Shown here in pieces: positions 1 to 16,552 of a stretch of 64,000 bases of DNA. Position numbers and translations under genes: made by a program. Numbering within the stretch: the stretch's first letter is position 1; each line of letters starts with the position of its first letter. The notes below the pieces were generated by a model. The model saw only the letters and a list, made by a program, of their open reading frames with translations. It had not been told where the DNA came from and made no database searches. Origin of the DNA: Linanthus parryae (lineage: Eukaryota; Streptophyta; Magnoliopsida; Ericales; Polemoniaceae); contig JALGPY010000005.1 in NCBI GenBank assembly GCA_023055425.1, forward strand, positions 10,317,501 to 10,381,500, read 5' to 3'.

Positions 1-1129
1 CCGTCCGAAGGCAAGTATTTGTGTAGCAAGTGTATTCTCTTAAGACTGCAATTCCATTATTTTAACAACCACTGTTATGTCAGTGATGTTGAAGTTTTCA
101 CATTCTTTTATTACGCTACTGTAAAGTTATTACCGTTACCGTCACATGCTAAATTAATTGTGTTTTACCCTCCACTATCTTCTTAGATGTTATTTGCAAT
201 GTTTGTATACTCTTATTCACCATAAGAAATAAGTTTCTGGCCTATAACATCTTCACTAGTGTATAAAAATTCATAATTTCATGTTGGCTTGGAGTGACAG
301 CATATAACATTGGGGCATCCGATTTCATGATGACCAATCTAATCTTTTTGCTGTCCACTTTCTTGAAAATTACCTTATTTCACCGATGTGAATTGTACTC
401 GGGTTTTGCAAGGACTTTCGAGTCGTTGCTTTTTTGGGTCTTGGTTATTTGATTGAGAGAGTTATGCCTTGCACTAAACCGTTACTGGGTATGACGAACT
501 ACTTTCAGCTCAATTTTTTTACAACCCCAGTAATTTGATAAAGAGAAAAATATTTTGGCTACTGCTGCCAGTTAAACCCGATTACATTTGGTGGCGCTTC
601 TGTGTCTTTGTTCATTCGGTCCTATTCCTTCCTTTTCATGCTTTCAAGTTTCGATTGCTTATTAGTGACTTGTATCTGCTGGCTTATGAAAGCTTGTTTA
701 TCAATTATGTAGTACCTGAACCGTGAAGTCCGCCATGTAGGTTCTGTAAGATGGATAAGTGTAGAAATTGGGTCCGACCATTCCTTTGGTTTGTTCAACT
801 ATTCTCTTACTTTTTGCTAACATGTCCTACATAAGCTAAAAGCTAAATGTGTCGCGAAAACTCAAAAGCTAATGTCTCGAGAAAAATAGTTAATGATTTT
901 ATTATTTAAAGTTGGTCTATATTGTTCTTTTGGGTACTTCCTTCTTTCCGTCTGAAACACTCTTCTTTTATTGACTTGAAACGGTAGCCTTAACCCTTTT
1001 TTTCTCTTCTGTGTTCAGGTAAATAACTATTATCATACTCCTATGATTTCGGAGAAGTAAATGGTTTGGTACAACATTTCATATTAAAACTGAGGGTTCC
1101 CCCATCCGATTTTCTTTGGTCTTCGCCAG
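1..1129 (+). other. Probable intron or 5' flank of the UAP56-type gene
   Basis: This stretch is T-rich and I find no exon encoding the acidic N-terminus or the Q-motif region of UAP56. It ends in a pyrimidine-rich tract and an AG at 1128-1129, directly before the first recognisable exon. The simplest reading is that the window opens inside the intron before that exon and that the first coding exon or exons lie upstream of base 1. Confidence 0.5.
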
Positions 1130-6509
<5,380 letters not shown>

Positions 6510-7744
6510 AAGGAAGGGTAGCACAGATAGGCGTGTGTTCTCTAGTGGAGTTGATACCTGGTTTTGCTGCGGACGTATTCCAAAGAGTTTTTGTATCATC
6601 TTGTTCATTAGCAAAACCAAACTGACTGGAGGAGGTGGTTTTATCTTGTAGGCTTTGATGTTGCTTTTTCACTTGGATACCTTTCTAAAAAACTCAAAAA
6701 AGTCTGTAGCTTAAGTAGAGCCATGAATGATTACATTCGTATTTTTCTTTGTGACATCTGTGTAATTTATTAGGTAACTTTGTTACTGTTCTGCATTTTA
6801 CATTCTGTGATTTGTTTGAGACTATACTGGTGATTCCTTGTTCCCCTTTGAGGTGTTAGTTAGAGCTTCTAAGAGTAGAGCAGTTTAGATGTAGCATTTG
6901 AGGAGCAGGCTTTTCACCAAATGTGATGTTAGGAGGAAGGAATTATAATTGCAAGGAGTTTTTGTTCATGAGTGGAGTAGTTTTTCATCTATTAGTTGCT
7001 CTCTTTTGGTTTGCCTGGTAACTTGGATAATTGTTTGTCTTGGCGTGTTCACGGGGTGGAAATGTCAGGCATTGTTCTGCATTGAAAATGCTTGTCGGTC
7101 CTTTGATCCCATTCTGTGACTTTCATACATTCTTTTGTGTGAAATTTGCTGGACACGAATGCTCTTCTAAGACATGACTGCTGCATGTGATTTCTTTGTT
7201 TCTGGGTTTTCCGTTTAGAGATTGGTTGCTGTAGAATATATTCACGTCTAAGGTTGATAGGTGTAAAAAGAAGATGTTGAGATTGGTTGCTGTAGGTGTA
7301 GGCAGAATATATTCACGTCTAAGGTTGATAGGTGTAAAAAGAAGATGTTGGAGACGGTTTACTGTTATGAGGAGACTTTGTTACTGTTCTGCATTTTACC
7401 TTCTGCTATGTGTCAATTACTGTCGTAGTGATGTTCCTTGTTTTTTTTGAGGGCTTCATATGTAGCATTTCAGGAGCCCGCTCCACCAAATTTTGACGTC
7501 ACTTTGAACGAATGATTCAATGTCATGGATTATTGTGTCTGCGTAATTTACCTAGTTTAATTCTGAGCTGTTTTGCTGTGTTTAAGTTCCTAAAGCTGAT
7601 TTAGAACTTATCAAAGTGACCTTTGATCCATTCTGAGGTTTTGAAGCAATTGCTATGATCACTTTTCCTAGCAAAATTTGCAAATTTCTCTATTCAGTGG
7701 TAGGTGCATCGGCTCCCACTATCGATTGACATACTTTTGACACC
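6510..7744 (+). repeat. UAP56 3' region with nested tandem duplications
   Basis: This covers the 3' UTR and flank of the helicase gene. About 6770-7200 is repeated in diverged form at about 7372-7690: both hold GTTACTGTTCTGCATTTTAC, a GTAGCATTT.AGGAGC.G block and a CTTTGATCC.ATTCTG block. Between them, 7217-7279 is repeated at 7279-7350 almost exactly (GAGATTGGTTGCTGTAG ... AAAAAGAAGATGTTG), the second copy having about 10 extra bases. Confidence 0.7.
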
Positions 7745-7945
7745 TGAGTTGTGTCAAATGGGCGAGGAGCGCCGATCTGCCGGCTGTTTGAACCGGGGTG
7801 GTATTGGTCTTGAACCGGTCCTAACACGTACGTATAGTAATCTGGGCTGGTTCAGGATATGGGGACGGCAGGACTGGACCAACCGGGCCAACAAAATAAA
7901 CCCACGGGCTAGGACAGGACGGGACCAACCCGAACCGGCCCAGTG
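7745..7945. repeat. GC-rich CCGG-type island
   Basis: This begins near TTGTGTCAAATGGGC and is filled with AACCGG/GGACGG/GGGCC words, ending about GGCCCAGTGAC. It resembles the GC-rich elements elsewhere in the window, but terminal repeats and target duplication are not clear here. ORFs across it on both strands are composition artefacts. Confidence 0.45.
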
Positions 7946-8819
7946 ACTATCCTTGCCTCTCTGTCCAACCCCAAATTCAAACACCTACACCACCCAACTG
8001 CAGTTCGTCATCAACATATGCTATTGCCGAAAATACCATTTGCAGCTTCGGCAACCCTCAAATGGAACCACACTCCAAATCTCCAAACATCCCAAATTCA
8101 CAATTATTCTAAATCTACTCATAAATCACCACAAACCATGGATTACCTCACACCAATTTGGATCTGTGAGAGAGAGAGAGTAGGCACAGTTTGTGTAAAT
8201 TACCCTAATAATAAAGTAAGAGTGTTTGAACTTGCTCATCACTTGCATCGTGTTGTTTGTCTTTGTGAATCCCCTTAAAAATAAGGGAATCCATATAAAA
8301 GCTGACTTCAAATGTCAGCTACACCTAGATAAGACAAGTTAGTTGTTTGTTAAGATAAAGGAGGCATACTAAGGAGAGTTGTGAGCATCTTGAAACAATG
8401 AAAATTGACATGAGCAAGACTTTTGATAAGAGTTAGCTGAGACTTTCTTTTTCTTACCATAGAGCACTTTGGGTTCCTGTAAATGAAGTTGTATCATCAC
8501 TCGATGTGTCGCAACCTCCGTTTTGATCTAAGTCAACGTTTCTACCCAACGCAGGGCCTCAAGCAATGGTACCCTTTATCCCCTTACGTTTTTATCATCT
8601 ATATGTGGGAAAAAAACCAAGTGGGTATGACAAAATACTCTCTATGAGATTCACCTTTATGAGTGGCAACTAGATGCCGGTTCTAGGAGAACGACGATGC
8701 TAAATTCTCTAAGACCGCTCACAAAAGCAAGATTAGGTATTCCAAGGCCCAAACGGACATAACCATGAGAACTTAATATGGAATGATGATAACCGTGTGG
8801 GTACTATGGTCTAGCTATA
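7946..8819. other. Intergenic, nothing recognised
   Basis: I see only a short GA run near 8168 and low-information AT-rich sequence. ORFs of 76 to 111 codons here show no familiar motif and overlap each other in different frames. Confidence 0.5.
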
Positions 8820-9935
8820 CGCCACGAAAAGTAGTTCAAGGTGTTTCGCTATTAGAAAGCCAGTATATCCGATAGTATTCCACTAGGAGAGGTTCAATAT
8901 CCTTGGCCACTTTCCTGCTGTGGTTACCGCTAGCTTGGTAGCTCCTTCCATCTTCTTTGATAATCGGGCTCTTATGCCAATTTTATCATTCATATGGGAG
9001 ATTGTTGGAAAATAATAAATTTTGCCAATTATTTCACATTTGTGCTTCGCTGATGATAGTTTATTGTTCACCAAGGCGACAAACAGTGAAATTGATGCTC
9101 GTTGTGCCATTATATAGGGCTATGAAATCGCGTAATGTCAGATGTTGAATCTTTAGAAGTCTGTGTTTTCTGATAATATCAGCCCTGCTAACAAGAGTCT
9201 ACTGATTCAGAGACGTGAAGTTCAGTTAGTTAATGAACACGATAATTATCTGGGATTGCCGACGTCGATCGGGAGAAGAAGTATCACCTCGCTTTCCTAT
9301 CTATCGGAGAGTATTAGAAAGAAATTGAAGTGGAAAGGAAAAGAATTACCAGCTGCAAATAAGGAAGTGCTGATTAAAGTGGTGATTCAAGCCCTACCAA
9401 TTTACGCTATAAGATGCTTTTTATTGCCTTCAAAGGTGTGTTATAAAATGGAAGAGTTAGTTTGCCAGCTCTGGTGCGAAGGAGGAGAGAATAAAATAAA
9501 GGCCTGGGTTGCATGGGAGAAGAAGAAGATCTCAAAAACGTAGAGGCCTCGGATTCATACATTTCCGCGACTACAATGTTGCTATTATGGCTAAACAGAC
9601 TAGGCGCTTTCTCAGGAATCCGAACAACCTGATTATTAGGGTTTTATGAGTAAAGAACTTTCATAACTCTTCGATTCTTAATGTCGAGCTGGGCCCTCAT
9701 AGCAAGATTTCGCATGCGTTTAGAAGCATTATTGCAGGAAAGCACTTGATCAAGTCAGGTCTGATATGGAAAATAGGCGAAGGATGACAAATTAGAATAT
9801 TTAAAGATTGGCTACCACGATATAGCACTTTCAGGGTTCTTTCGCAATGCCCTGAGGGAGAGAAGGAAGGGACGATGGACTCACTTATAAGAACCAAAAT
9901 ACGTGCAAAAGTCAAACATGGTAATCTTTTGTTAC
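8820..9935 (+). pseudogene. Decayed LINE (L1/RIL-type) reverse transcriptase fragment
   Basis: The sequence encodes in shifting frames the C-terminal half of a plant LINE ORF2. The polymerase box FADDS reads at 9046-9060. It is followed at 9163-9540 by a block with YLGLPTSIGR, KELPAANKEVLIKVVIQALP and AWVAWEKKK, which match the usual order after the catalytic box. After a frame change at about 9541 it continues as GLGFIHFRDYN and then WLPRYSTFRVLS near 9800. Stops and shifts show it is dead. It has no intact 5' part, endonuclease or poly(A) tail here. Confidence 0.8.
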
Positions 9936-10083
9936 TCTAGTAAAAAAAAGAGAAACAAAAATTCATAAGAACCTCTCAAAGAAGGGCTTTAAATTATCAA
10001 GCTCTTAGTATGATTTATATCGTTTAGGACTTCAATTGTCACATTAAAATACGTGCAAAAGTCAAACATGGTAATCTTTTGGG
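9897..10083. repeat. 36-bp direct repeat flanking about 110 bp
   Basis: The word beginning AAATACGTGCAAAAGTCAAA and ending GGTAATCTTTTG occurs at about 9898-9934 and again at about 10047-10083, essentially unchanged. It lies at the end of the LINE fragment and may be a duplication made during a later insertion or a local tandem copy. Confidence 0.7.
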
Positions 10084-10391
10084 ACTGAGGGAGTGCACAT
10101 TGTCAATATTTGTATCTCTCTTGTTTGTTGAGAAAATTCATGGTTTTGCATTCCCCTGATTAAATAAGATTTGAACTTGAACCAATTGATCAGGTAAGTT
10201 ACTCCCACAGCGAGCCGAAAAAGAGCATCCCAGGTTTCCTTTTCATGTCAAATCTACAGGTCTTTCAAAAATAGAAAAGGATAAATACTATAGACAAAAT
10301 AATCATCTGTCACTCCTTCAACATTGCTTATAAACGCGTGTATGGAGTAATAGTTATTCTGTGGTTTAGCGACTTTTCCCTATTTACAAAA

Positions 10392-13300
10392 ATGTTAATA
10401 CCTGTGCTTTTTCTTAGCTACCTAATCACTTCTTGCAGCTCTCAGGTGGCTTCCAACTTCTCATTCCCTTTGTTTGATTCAGGAAGCTGTAGAGATGGAG
10501 GCAAATTAAATTGCATTGGGTTCAGCTACATCCGGAAATAGAAGTTTGAGCATCACATCTTCAGGTATGCAAATGAGGTCAATGGATCCATCATCGGTTA
10601 ACCAAGTTGGGCGTGTTTTATATCGCTATCCTGTGCTTGCATGGCCAGCTTCTTTCTCCACAACCTTCACTATTAGGATCTTGCCTGATCAAGATTCGTT
10701 GGGTACCGGTGATGGTATGGCGTTTATACTGGCCCAAGATAGCAGCCCATCACCACAAGAAAGCTATGGTTCTTTTATTGGAATCTTTGATCAGTCCACG
10801 GAAGGTGAGAAATTTCTGATATATGTTTCTTCAATAGCTCTCCATCTGAGGATGTTTGAACATCTTAGATGCCATGTTTTGTGAAGTATGTGCAGATTCC
10901 ATCACATTTCTCACTTAGTTGCTTGTCTTAGGACTAAAAACTAGAGCTGTCAAATGGGTCGGAGGACCACAAAACCTGCCCGGATCGCCCCGTTTGAAGG
11001 GTGAACTGGGCTGGTCTTACATATGGGGACCGGGTTGGTCCTAAACCGGCACAGGACCGGAGAGATAGTGATCCGGGCTGGTCTTACATATGGGGACCGA
11101 AGTACCGGACCGGCCGACAGAAACCCTGGGACCGGCCCAGGATCGCCTAATTTTTTAAATAAAATTTTTATTGCGTATTACTTGTATTTATTTATACAGG
11201 AGTATATATACGTACTGTATATGTATATTAATAATTTTATGAAAAGATAATAAACCACGTGCTAGGACCGGCCCAACCATGGGGGGGGGGGTGGTCCCGT
11301 GGGCCGGACAGGTTCCAGGATTGTTAGTCTGTGGCCCGGACCGGCCTGTCTAAGTCCATGACCGGTCCAGACCCCCACGGGCCTCCCTCGGCCGGTCTGG
11401 TCCCAGGCCGGGCAGGTTCCGGGATTGCTAATCAGTGGCCCGGACCGGCCCGCCTAATTCCAGGACCGACATGCCTAAGTTCATGACTGGCCCATGACCG
11501 ATCCAGACCCGACGGGCCTCCCTCGGCCAGTCAGGTCCCGGGCCGCGCCGGACCGTTAGACAGCAAAACTAAACAGTTTTCCTCTACCTTCAACATCCAA
11601 TAAAATGAGTGATGTTTGCCCCCATAGTTTGGATAAGGCTAGGGGCTGGTGGTTTGTGAAATCCTGGGTTCTTGCAACTCTTTTTTCGGTCCAACAAAAG
11701 TTTAATGATACCTGATAAGTGATCTCATAGAATGCAAATATCTTTCTTCAAGTGTTCTTCATCAACTCGCAGTGGAATTCGACACATACAAGAATGAATT
11801 CGACCCAGACGCAAACCATATTGCTATCGACACAAAAAGCATAGAGGATCCAGTTGCTGTCAAGAGCCTGAACAGCACCGGGATATATCTGACCAGTGGG
11901 AGAGAAATCACAGTAAAAATTGAGTATGATGGATGGAGCAAAAACCTACAAATCTATGTAGCATACTTTGGACAACCCTTAGTGAGCTTCCTCATCCATA
12001 CCTTAAAGTTAAAGGGTACGGTTCCAAGCTCCGTGTACGTAGGTTTCACAGCTGCCACAGGCACTCTCTGTGAAACCCATCAAGTCCTATCTTGGGACTT
12101 TGAGTCAAATGAATTGCCTAAGGCATCTCTGGGAAGAGAGAAGAAGGTGGTGGTTTTGATAGCTTTCCCAGTTATTGCTCTATTTCTGACTCTTTCGCTA
12201 TTGGCTTCGCTGTTTGTAGTTAGGGAGCGTAGGAGAAGGAGAGAAAGAAGTGCAAAGGAGAAGGAAATCAGTTTGCTTATAGCAGCAGCAAATGGCCCAA
12301 AGCTGTTCTCAGTAAGCTGTCAAAAGCTACTAGTAAATTCTGCAAAGAAAACCTCTTGGGATCTGGTGGTTTTGGAAGTGTTTACAAGGGAATTATCACC
12401 AATCCGCCTTCTACTATCGCTGTAAAAAAGATCTCCTCCACGTCCAAACAAGGTGTGCACCGCCTTACTTTCTTCATAGTACCACTTCTGTCTGTTGAGA
12501 ATCATTGTTTGTTCCACATAAGAACCTGACTGTTTCGCATGTGCCTAATACGCTACTCCCCTCATCGTCAACTGGTTTTGAGGTGGAACCGCATAATTCA
12601 GAGTTGTGTTCAGTCCGTCTAATCTGTTCCTGTCTGTTTGTTTGTCCCACAATGGGACTCTAGGATTCTTAACAACATCGTCACGTTTTTGCTAACATTT
12701 CATTTCATATTTTAAATCCAGGAGAGAAGGAATATTTAGCTGAAATATGCACAATTGGGCGGCTAACACAAGAACCTGTTACAACTCCATGGTTGGTGCC
12801 ACGACCGCGACCAGCTTCTCCTGGTTTACGATTACATGCCTAACGGAAGCCTTGATCGCTTCATTGGTAAAAGGAGCCCTTTTCTCATTTGGCCAACAAG
12901 ATACAAAATCCTTCAGGGACTAGCCTCGGCCTTACTCTACCTGCACGAAGAGTGTGGCACGCCTGTCGTGCACAGGGACGTGAAGCCAAACAACGTGATG
13001 TTAGACTCCAACTATCACACACATTTGGGCGATTTTGGGTTAGCGAGACTACTCCCCGACGCGGCTGCTGTGACAACCATGATCGCCGGGACTCTAGGGT
13101 ACTTAGCTCCAGAAGTGGGCTTCACTGGCCGGGCCACGACCGAATCGGATGTCTATAGCTTCGGGGTGGTGGTGTTGGAAGTAGTTTGCGGGAGGAGAAC
13201 GAAAGGGATCATGGAAGAGAATGGTTTGGTGGATGGTGCTTGGAACTTGTATGAACATGGGAAGTTGTTGGATTGTGCTGATAAGCTACTTGAAGGGAAG

Positions 13301-13594
13301 TTTGATAAGGAGGAAGTGAGGAGGACTTTGGTGGTGGCACTTGCTTGTTTGAATCCGGATTATGCGCATAGGCCGACGATGAGGAAGGTGGTGCAGGTGT
13401 TTATGAACCGCGACGAGCCTCTGATGAGTTTACCGAGATGTCGTCCTATGTCAGTGAGATTGTCATTTAATTCGGCTTTTGCAACATCAAGTAGTACTAG
13501 TACTGATTTTGGATCTGGTACTGTACAAGGTGGAGGTTCTACGATGTCTTATTCTTCCCAAGATTGCTTTAGAGCCCCTTATGATCAACTTTGA
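10392..13594 (+). pseudogene. L-type lectin receptor kinase with three frame breaks
   Basis: The order is signal peptide (MLIPVLFLSYLITS from 10392), legume-lectin domain, transmembrane segment (VVVLIAFPVIALFLTLSLLA, about 12148-12207), basic juxtamembrane region and Ser/Thr kinase. In the kinase I see GSGGFGSVYKG, VAVKK-type lysine (IAVKKI), YDYMPNGSLDRFI, VVHRDVKPNN, GDFGLAR and LAPE, so the catalytic residues are all present. The frame breaks at about 10521 (one extra T), about 12311-12316 and about 12765. Two GT-AG intervals fit introns: 10805 to about 11730, holding a GC-rich hAT-like element, and 12453-12721. This clade is normally intronless as I remember it. The family sits in the plasma membrane and senses extracellular ligands. 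Either this is a young pseudogene or the frame breaks are sequence errors; I favour a pseudogene because three errors in 2 kb would be unusual. Confidence 0.82.
10945..11564. mobile_element. GC-rich hAT-like non-autonomous element in lectin kinase intron
   Basis: The termini are AGCTGTCAAATGGGTCGG on the left and the complement-like CCGGACCGTTAGACAGC on the right. The flanks AAAACTAG (10937-10944) and AAAACTAA (11565-11572) agree at 7 of 8 positions, as expected for an 8-bp hAT target duplication. The body consists of CCGG/GGACCGG words with a short AT-rich core near 11150-11240. It shares internal text with 39125-39250 (CCCGTTTGAAGGGT, GGGCTGGT). Confidence 0.65.
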
Positions 13595-13599
13595 GTGGC

Positions 13600-13943
13600 A
13601 TGCTTGCCTCCCTTTCGGTTATTGGAACGCTGTATCTTGTTCTTGGTTTTCAGGCGTTGTAAAAATCAGACTACATGATATACATTGCTGAAAAGTTTTT
13701 TTTCGTAATTATGATATATATAGTTTTATTTTTAGGAACTTATACAGAACATAGTAGGTCCTATCCATAATAAACTTTGCGATAGATTATATTTTTAGAA
13801 AATCAGCAGCAATAACAATGAACTAAAACGAAGCCCGAGACATGAAGATTAACATGTTTCACTAGTTGTGAAACTAGCTACGTCCACGACCTGAAACCCG
13901 ATGTTTATTAGAGAGAAACAGCCTGATTACAACGTACACTACA
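13600..13943. other. 3' flank of lectin kinase, nothing recognised
   Basis: AT-rich non-coding sequence between the kinase stop and the Copia LTR. No repeats or ORFs with motifs were seen. Confidence 0.4.
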
Positions 13944-14237
13944 TGATGCGGATAAAGACTGAGAAGTTATTCTAAGTTATCTAGGATTTTATTTAGTATG
14001 ATCCTGGTTCGGATTTTAATTGTCATCAGAATAAGTTACTAGTTATCCTTTAGAAATCTATCTTCTTAGGACTTTTAGTCTGGTTAGGATTGTTTCAGTG
14101 TTGCCTATTTATAGGGCTCCAGTTTACACTTGTTTTGCAGCTTTGATTGATGAATAAACATTGATTTCTGCTCACGTTTTGAGTTAAGCATTTACTGAAT
14201 CTTTGTGATTCAATTCTTCTTGGTGCATCCTGCATCA
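13944..14237 (+). mobile_element. Copia-type LTR (about 294 bp), partner LTR not seen
   Basis: It starts TGATGCGG and ends CCTGCATCA, giving TG...CA ends with a 6-bp inverted repeat TGATGC/GCATCA. A TATA-like CTATTTATAG lies near 14105. Three bases after its end is the standard plant Copia primer-binding site. The downstream part of this element was interrupted by the Athila insertion at 14934, and no coding region can be recognised. Confidence 0.75.
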
Positions 14238-14240
14238 TTT

Positions 14241-14252
14241 TGGTATCAGAGC
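14241..14252 (+). other. Copia primer-binding site (initiator tRNA-Met)
   Basis: TGGTATCAGAGC is the usual plant Ty1/copia minus-strand primer site, complementary to the 3' end of initiator methionine tRNA. It sits 3 bases after the LTR, which supports both the LTR call and the plus orientation. Confidence 0.85.
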
Positions 14253-14928
14253 CCAACTCCGTTCCGCAACCACCGTGCACCGCCAACTCCGATCTAACAC
14301 CAAACAGTACTAGTTTCTCTTCACTGCCCAAATTACCAAAGCCAGAATCGATCCTTTTCTCACTGTTCCAAAAGAACCAACAAGCAGGAGAAGTGATCAG
14401 ACGACCTCTCAGGCCATCCGCAGTAGCAGTTCCTCAGCTAGTCGAGGAATGCAATTAAGTTGTTTAGGCTGCCCCGAAGGAAGGCTAGGGATGGGGTCAC
14501 GGCTTCGGGGAGGCTAATCGAGCTTGAGGCCGGGCTTCCCGAGCACGTTGCCAAGCCCGCGTGCTTGGCAGAGACTTCTTCGTTTCTGCTTGTGAATGCA
14601 GTTGTTTGCCCTCTTTTGGACTACTACTCTCTCTCTCTCCATCCAAAAGTCCATCTGTAATGTTATTAAATTGTATTTTTTGTTTTTTGTTTTTCTTTTA
14701 TATTTTCTCTTCATCAAAAAATGGTTTTAAAATTATAAATGATGAATTTAATTAATTGCTTATCTATATTTTGGATAAAAATATAATTGTGAAAAATGTG
14801 TATGAGATGTTTTGTAATTAAATAGTAGTAGAGGTTCCATGAAGACTTTTCCTTGTTGGGTGCAAAATGGTAGTTCGGTAATATTTAAGATGTTATGTGG
14901 GGGCCAAATCAGGATAACAGTGCTTTAG
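14253..14928. other. Internal remnant of interrupted Copia-type element
   Basis: Proline/serine-type coding potential without stops runs to about 14457, followed by a GC-rich block and AT-rich DNA. No gag motif is recognisable. It is separated from 28500-28870 only by the Athila insertion, so both pieces were contiguous before that event. Confidence 0.4.
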
Positions 14929-14933
14929 GAAGC
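14929..14933. repeat. Target-site duplication GAAGC, left copy
   Basis: GAAGC lies directly before the left LTR and is repeated at 28495-28499 directly after the right LTR. An exact 5-bp duplication is what Ty3/gypsy integrase makes. Confidence 0.85.
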
Positions 14934-16538
14934 TGGTGCGCAAACTAACGTGCTATCGCAAGTGTACGAATCTTGTAGTACCGGGTGCAATTAGACTCGG
15001 ATTATCGTTCCCACGAGGACTGTTTCGGGTTTACTCACGTTGTCAGTTTCGGTTTTCCAAGAGTAGTAACCAGGAGGAGTAGGTTGTGATTATAATGACT
15101 AAACTAAAAACAGAATTTAAAAATGTAAACGTAAATATTTTTTGACGTTTTCTGAAATAAGCTGAATTTGTTGTAACGATAATAGATGAAGACTAGGCTC
15201 CAGGATCCCCTAGGGTTTCTACAGATTTCAGTTTTACGTTCGATTATGAAAACACTCAGCAGTTTCGATATCTGTGCAACGTACCAGTTGTGCAGTGACT
15301 TTTCAGATTCCACACGTAATCCCGATCCTGCAGACTTTCGGATTCTTGTTAAGCTGCCTACGTCTGCAGTCTCGGTCTAATCCTGTTAGGGTTTCTAACC
15401 TGTCCGAATGGCCCGGGTCAAATTCTCTAACAGTTGGTCTCACGTTTTTCGATGCTAGCCCTATCTCCCTTTCTCTGGTCGGTCTATCAGGGTAAGGTAC
15501 TAAATCCCGGTTTTTCTTCCTAACCCTAACTTGACGTTTTCACCTACAAGCTCGGGTCTATAGCAATCCTGGGTGATCAATCCTATCATGCATATACGAT
15601 AATAATCAAAACCAGAATAACAGATACAACTTGCTGAATTAAGATAATCATCATGAATCCATAAACGTAGTAATCATAAAATCTGAGTACGAAACCCTAG
15701 GTTCACCGAGAACCTAGGTGAAAAGTTTAGCTACGACTAGACATAATACAAAACGCAGTTTCTGAATATAAAGAGAGAGAACGAAATCAAACTAAGTCTT
15801 CGAATCTCGAATCGCGCTTTCGTGCTCTCCGTGAATGCTCTGACTTGTCCTTCGGTTGTGCTGAGAATTGTGCTATATCTCCGTGAATGTCTCAAAACGA
15901 GTCTGGACGAGTCTTTAAATAGTGCTGTTTCCCGAAAACGCTTGTGCTCGAAATTACGGAATCTGCCATCGGTCCACCGTCTTTGACCAAAAGTCAAAAC
16001 TGGCTGCGTATATACGCAGGGGTTGCGTATATACGCAACCAGGGCCCAACCAACATCCCCCACCACCCTCACTGCCTGCGTATATACGCAGGTGCTGCGT
16101 ATATACGCAGGGCCTGCGTATATACGCAGGCCGTGGGGGCTAGGTGGGGTCCACTTGGTCCTTTGGTGGGCCAGGTTTGGTCCCCTGGGTCCCACTCTTC
16201 TGCCTGATGCTCCTGGTTTGCCTCTTCGGTATACTTCTGCTTTTCCGTGTTTCCGTCGTGTCCCGGTCTTGTGCACGTTTCCCGAGACGGTCCCGGCTTG
16301 GTCCCGGCACGCTTCCCGATGCACCTCCCGAATCCCGTTCCTGAAAAGGCAACACGAACGAAAACCCGCGATCATATCCAAATATAGCAAGAAATAAGCA
16401 GAAATCCAGCAAGTACAAATAAACGTCTCGTTCTAGATTCCCAAGGCATTCTAAGGCATTTTCCGGCAAAAACCGCTAATTTCGACACAATTACTCGTGA
16501 AATCAGGCTAAAAGATAACCCCTAATTGGGCGTTATCA
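14934..16538 (-). repeat. Athila 3' LTR (left on plus strand), 1605 bp
   Basis: It starts TGGTGCGCAAAC and ends GGGCGTTATCA on the plus strand. It has five copies of the palindrome TGCGTATATACGCA. The TATA-like CTATTTAAAG reads on the minus strand at 15922-15913. ORFs across it are shadows. Confidence 0.92.
16005..16128. promoter_or_regulatory. Array of five 14-bp palindromes in Athila left LTR
   Basis: Perfect copies of TGCGTATATACGCA lie at 16005-16018, 16024-16037, 16077-16090, 16096-16109 and 16115-16128. Flanking bases often extend the symmetry: GGTTGCGTATATACGCAACC is a 20-bp palindrome. The array lies in the U3 part, its near edge 83 bp upstream of the minus-strand TATA-like box. A regulatory role is inferred from position and repetition only. 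Confidence 0.75.
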
Positions 16539-16552
16539 AATACCCCCGCACT
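16539..16552 (-). other. Athila polypurine tract
   Basis: On the minus strand AGTGCGGGGGTATT lies immediately before the 3' LTR (plus-strand AATACCCCCGCACT), the place and composition expected for the plus-strand primer. Confidence 0.65.

Noticed and set aside
1066..1128. In-frame extension of the first UAP56 exon to an ATG at 1066
   Set aside because: The residues before VQHECIP do not match the family, which has a conserved Q-motif region here; the AG at 1128-1129 with a pyrimidine tract fits an acceptor.
15527..15540. Telomere-like CCCTAAC text
   Set aside because: Only about one and a half units occur, inside an LTR.
16005..16128. CRISPR-like appearance of the palindrome array
   Set aside because: Units are only 14 bp, spacers are 5-40 bp and conserved between LTRs, and the DNA is a plant retrotransposon.
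15737..16390. ORFs with repeated AYIRR/CVYTQ/LRIYAG text in the Athila LTRs
   Set aside because: The repeated peptide is the translated palindrome TGCGTATATACGCA read in different frames; the LTR is not expected to code.
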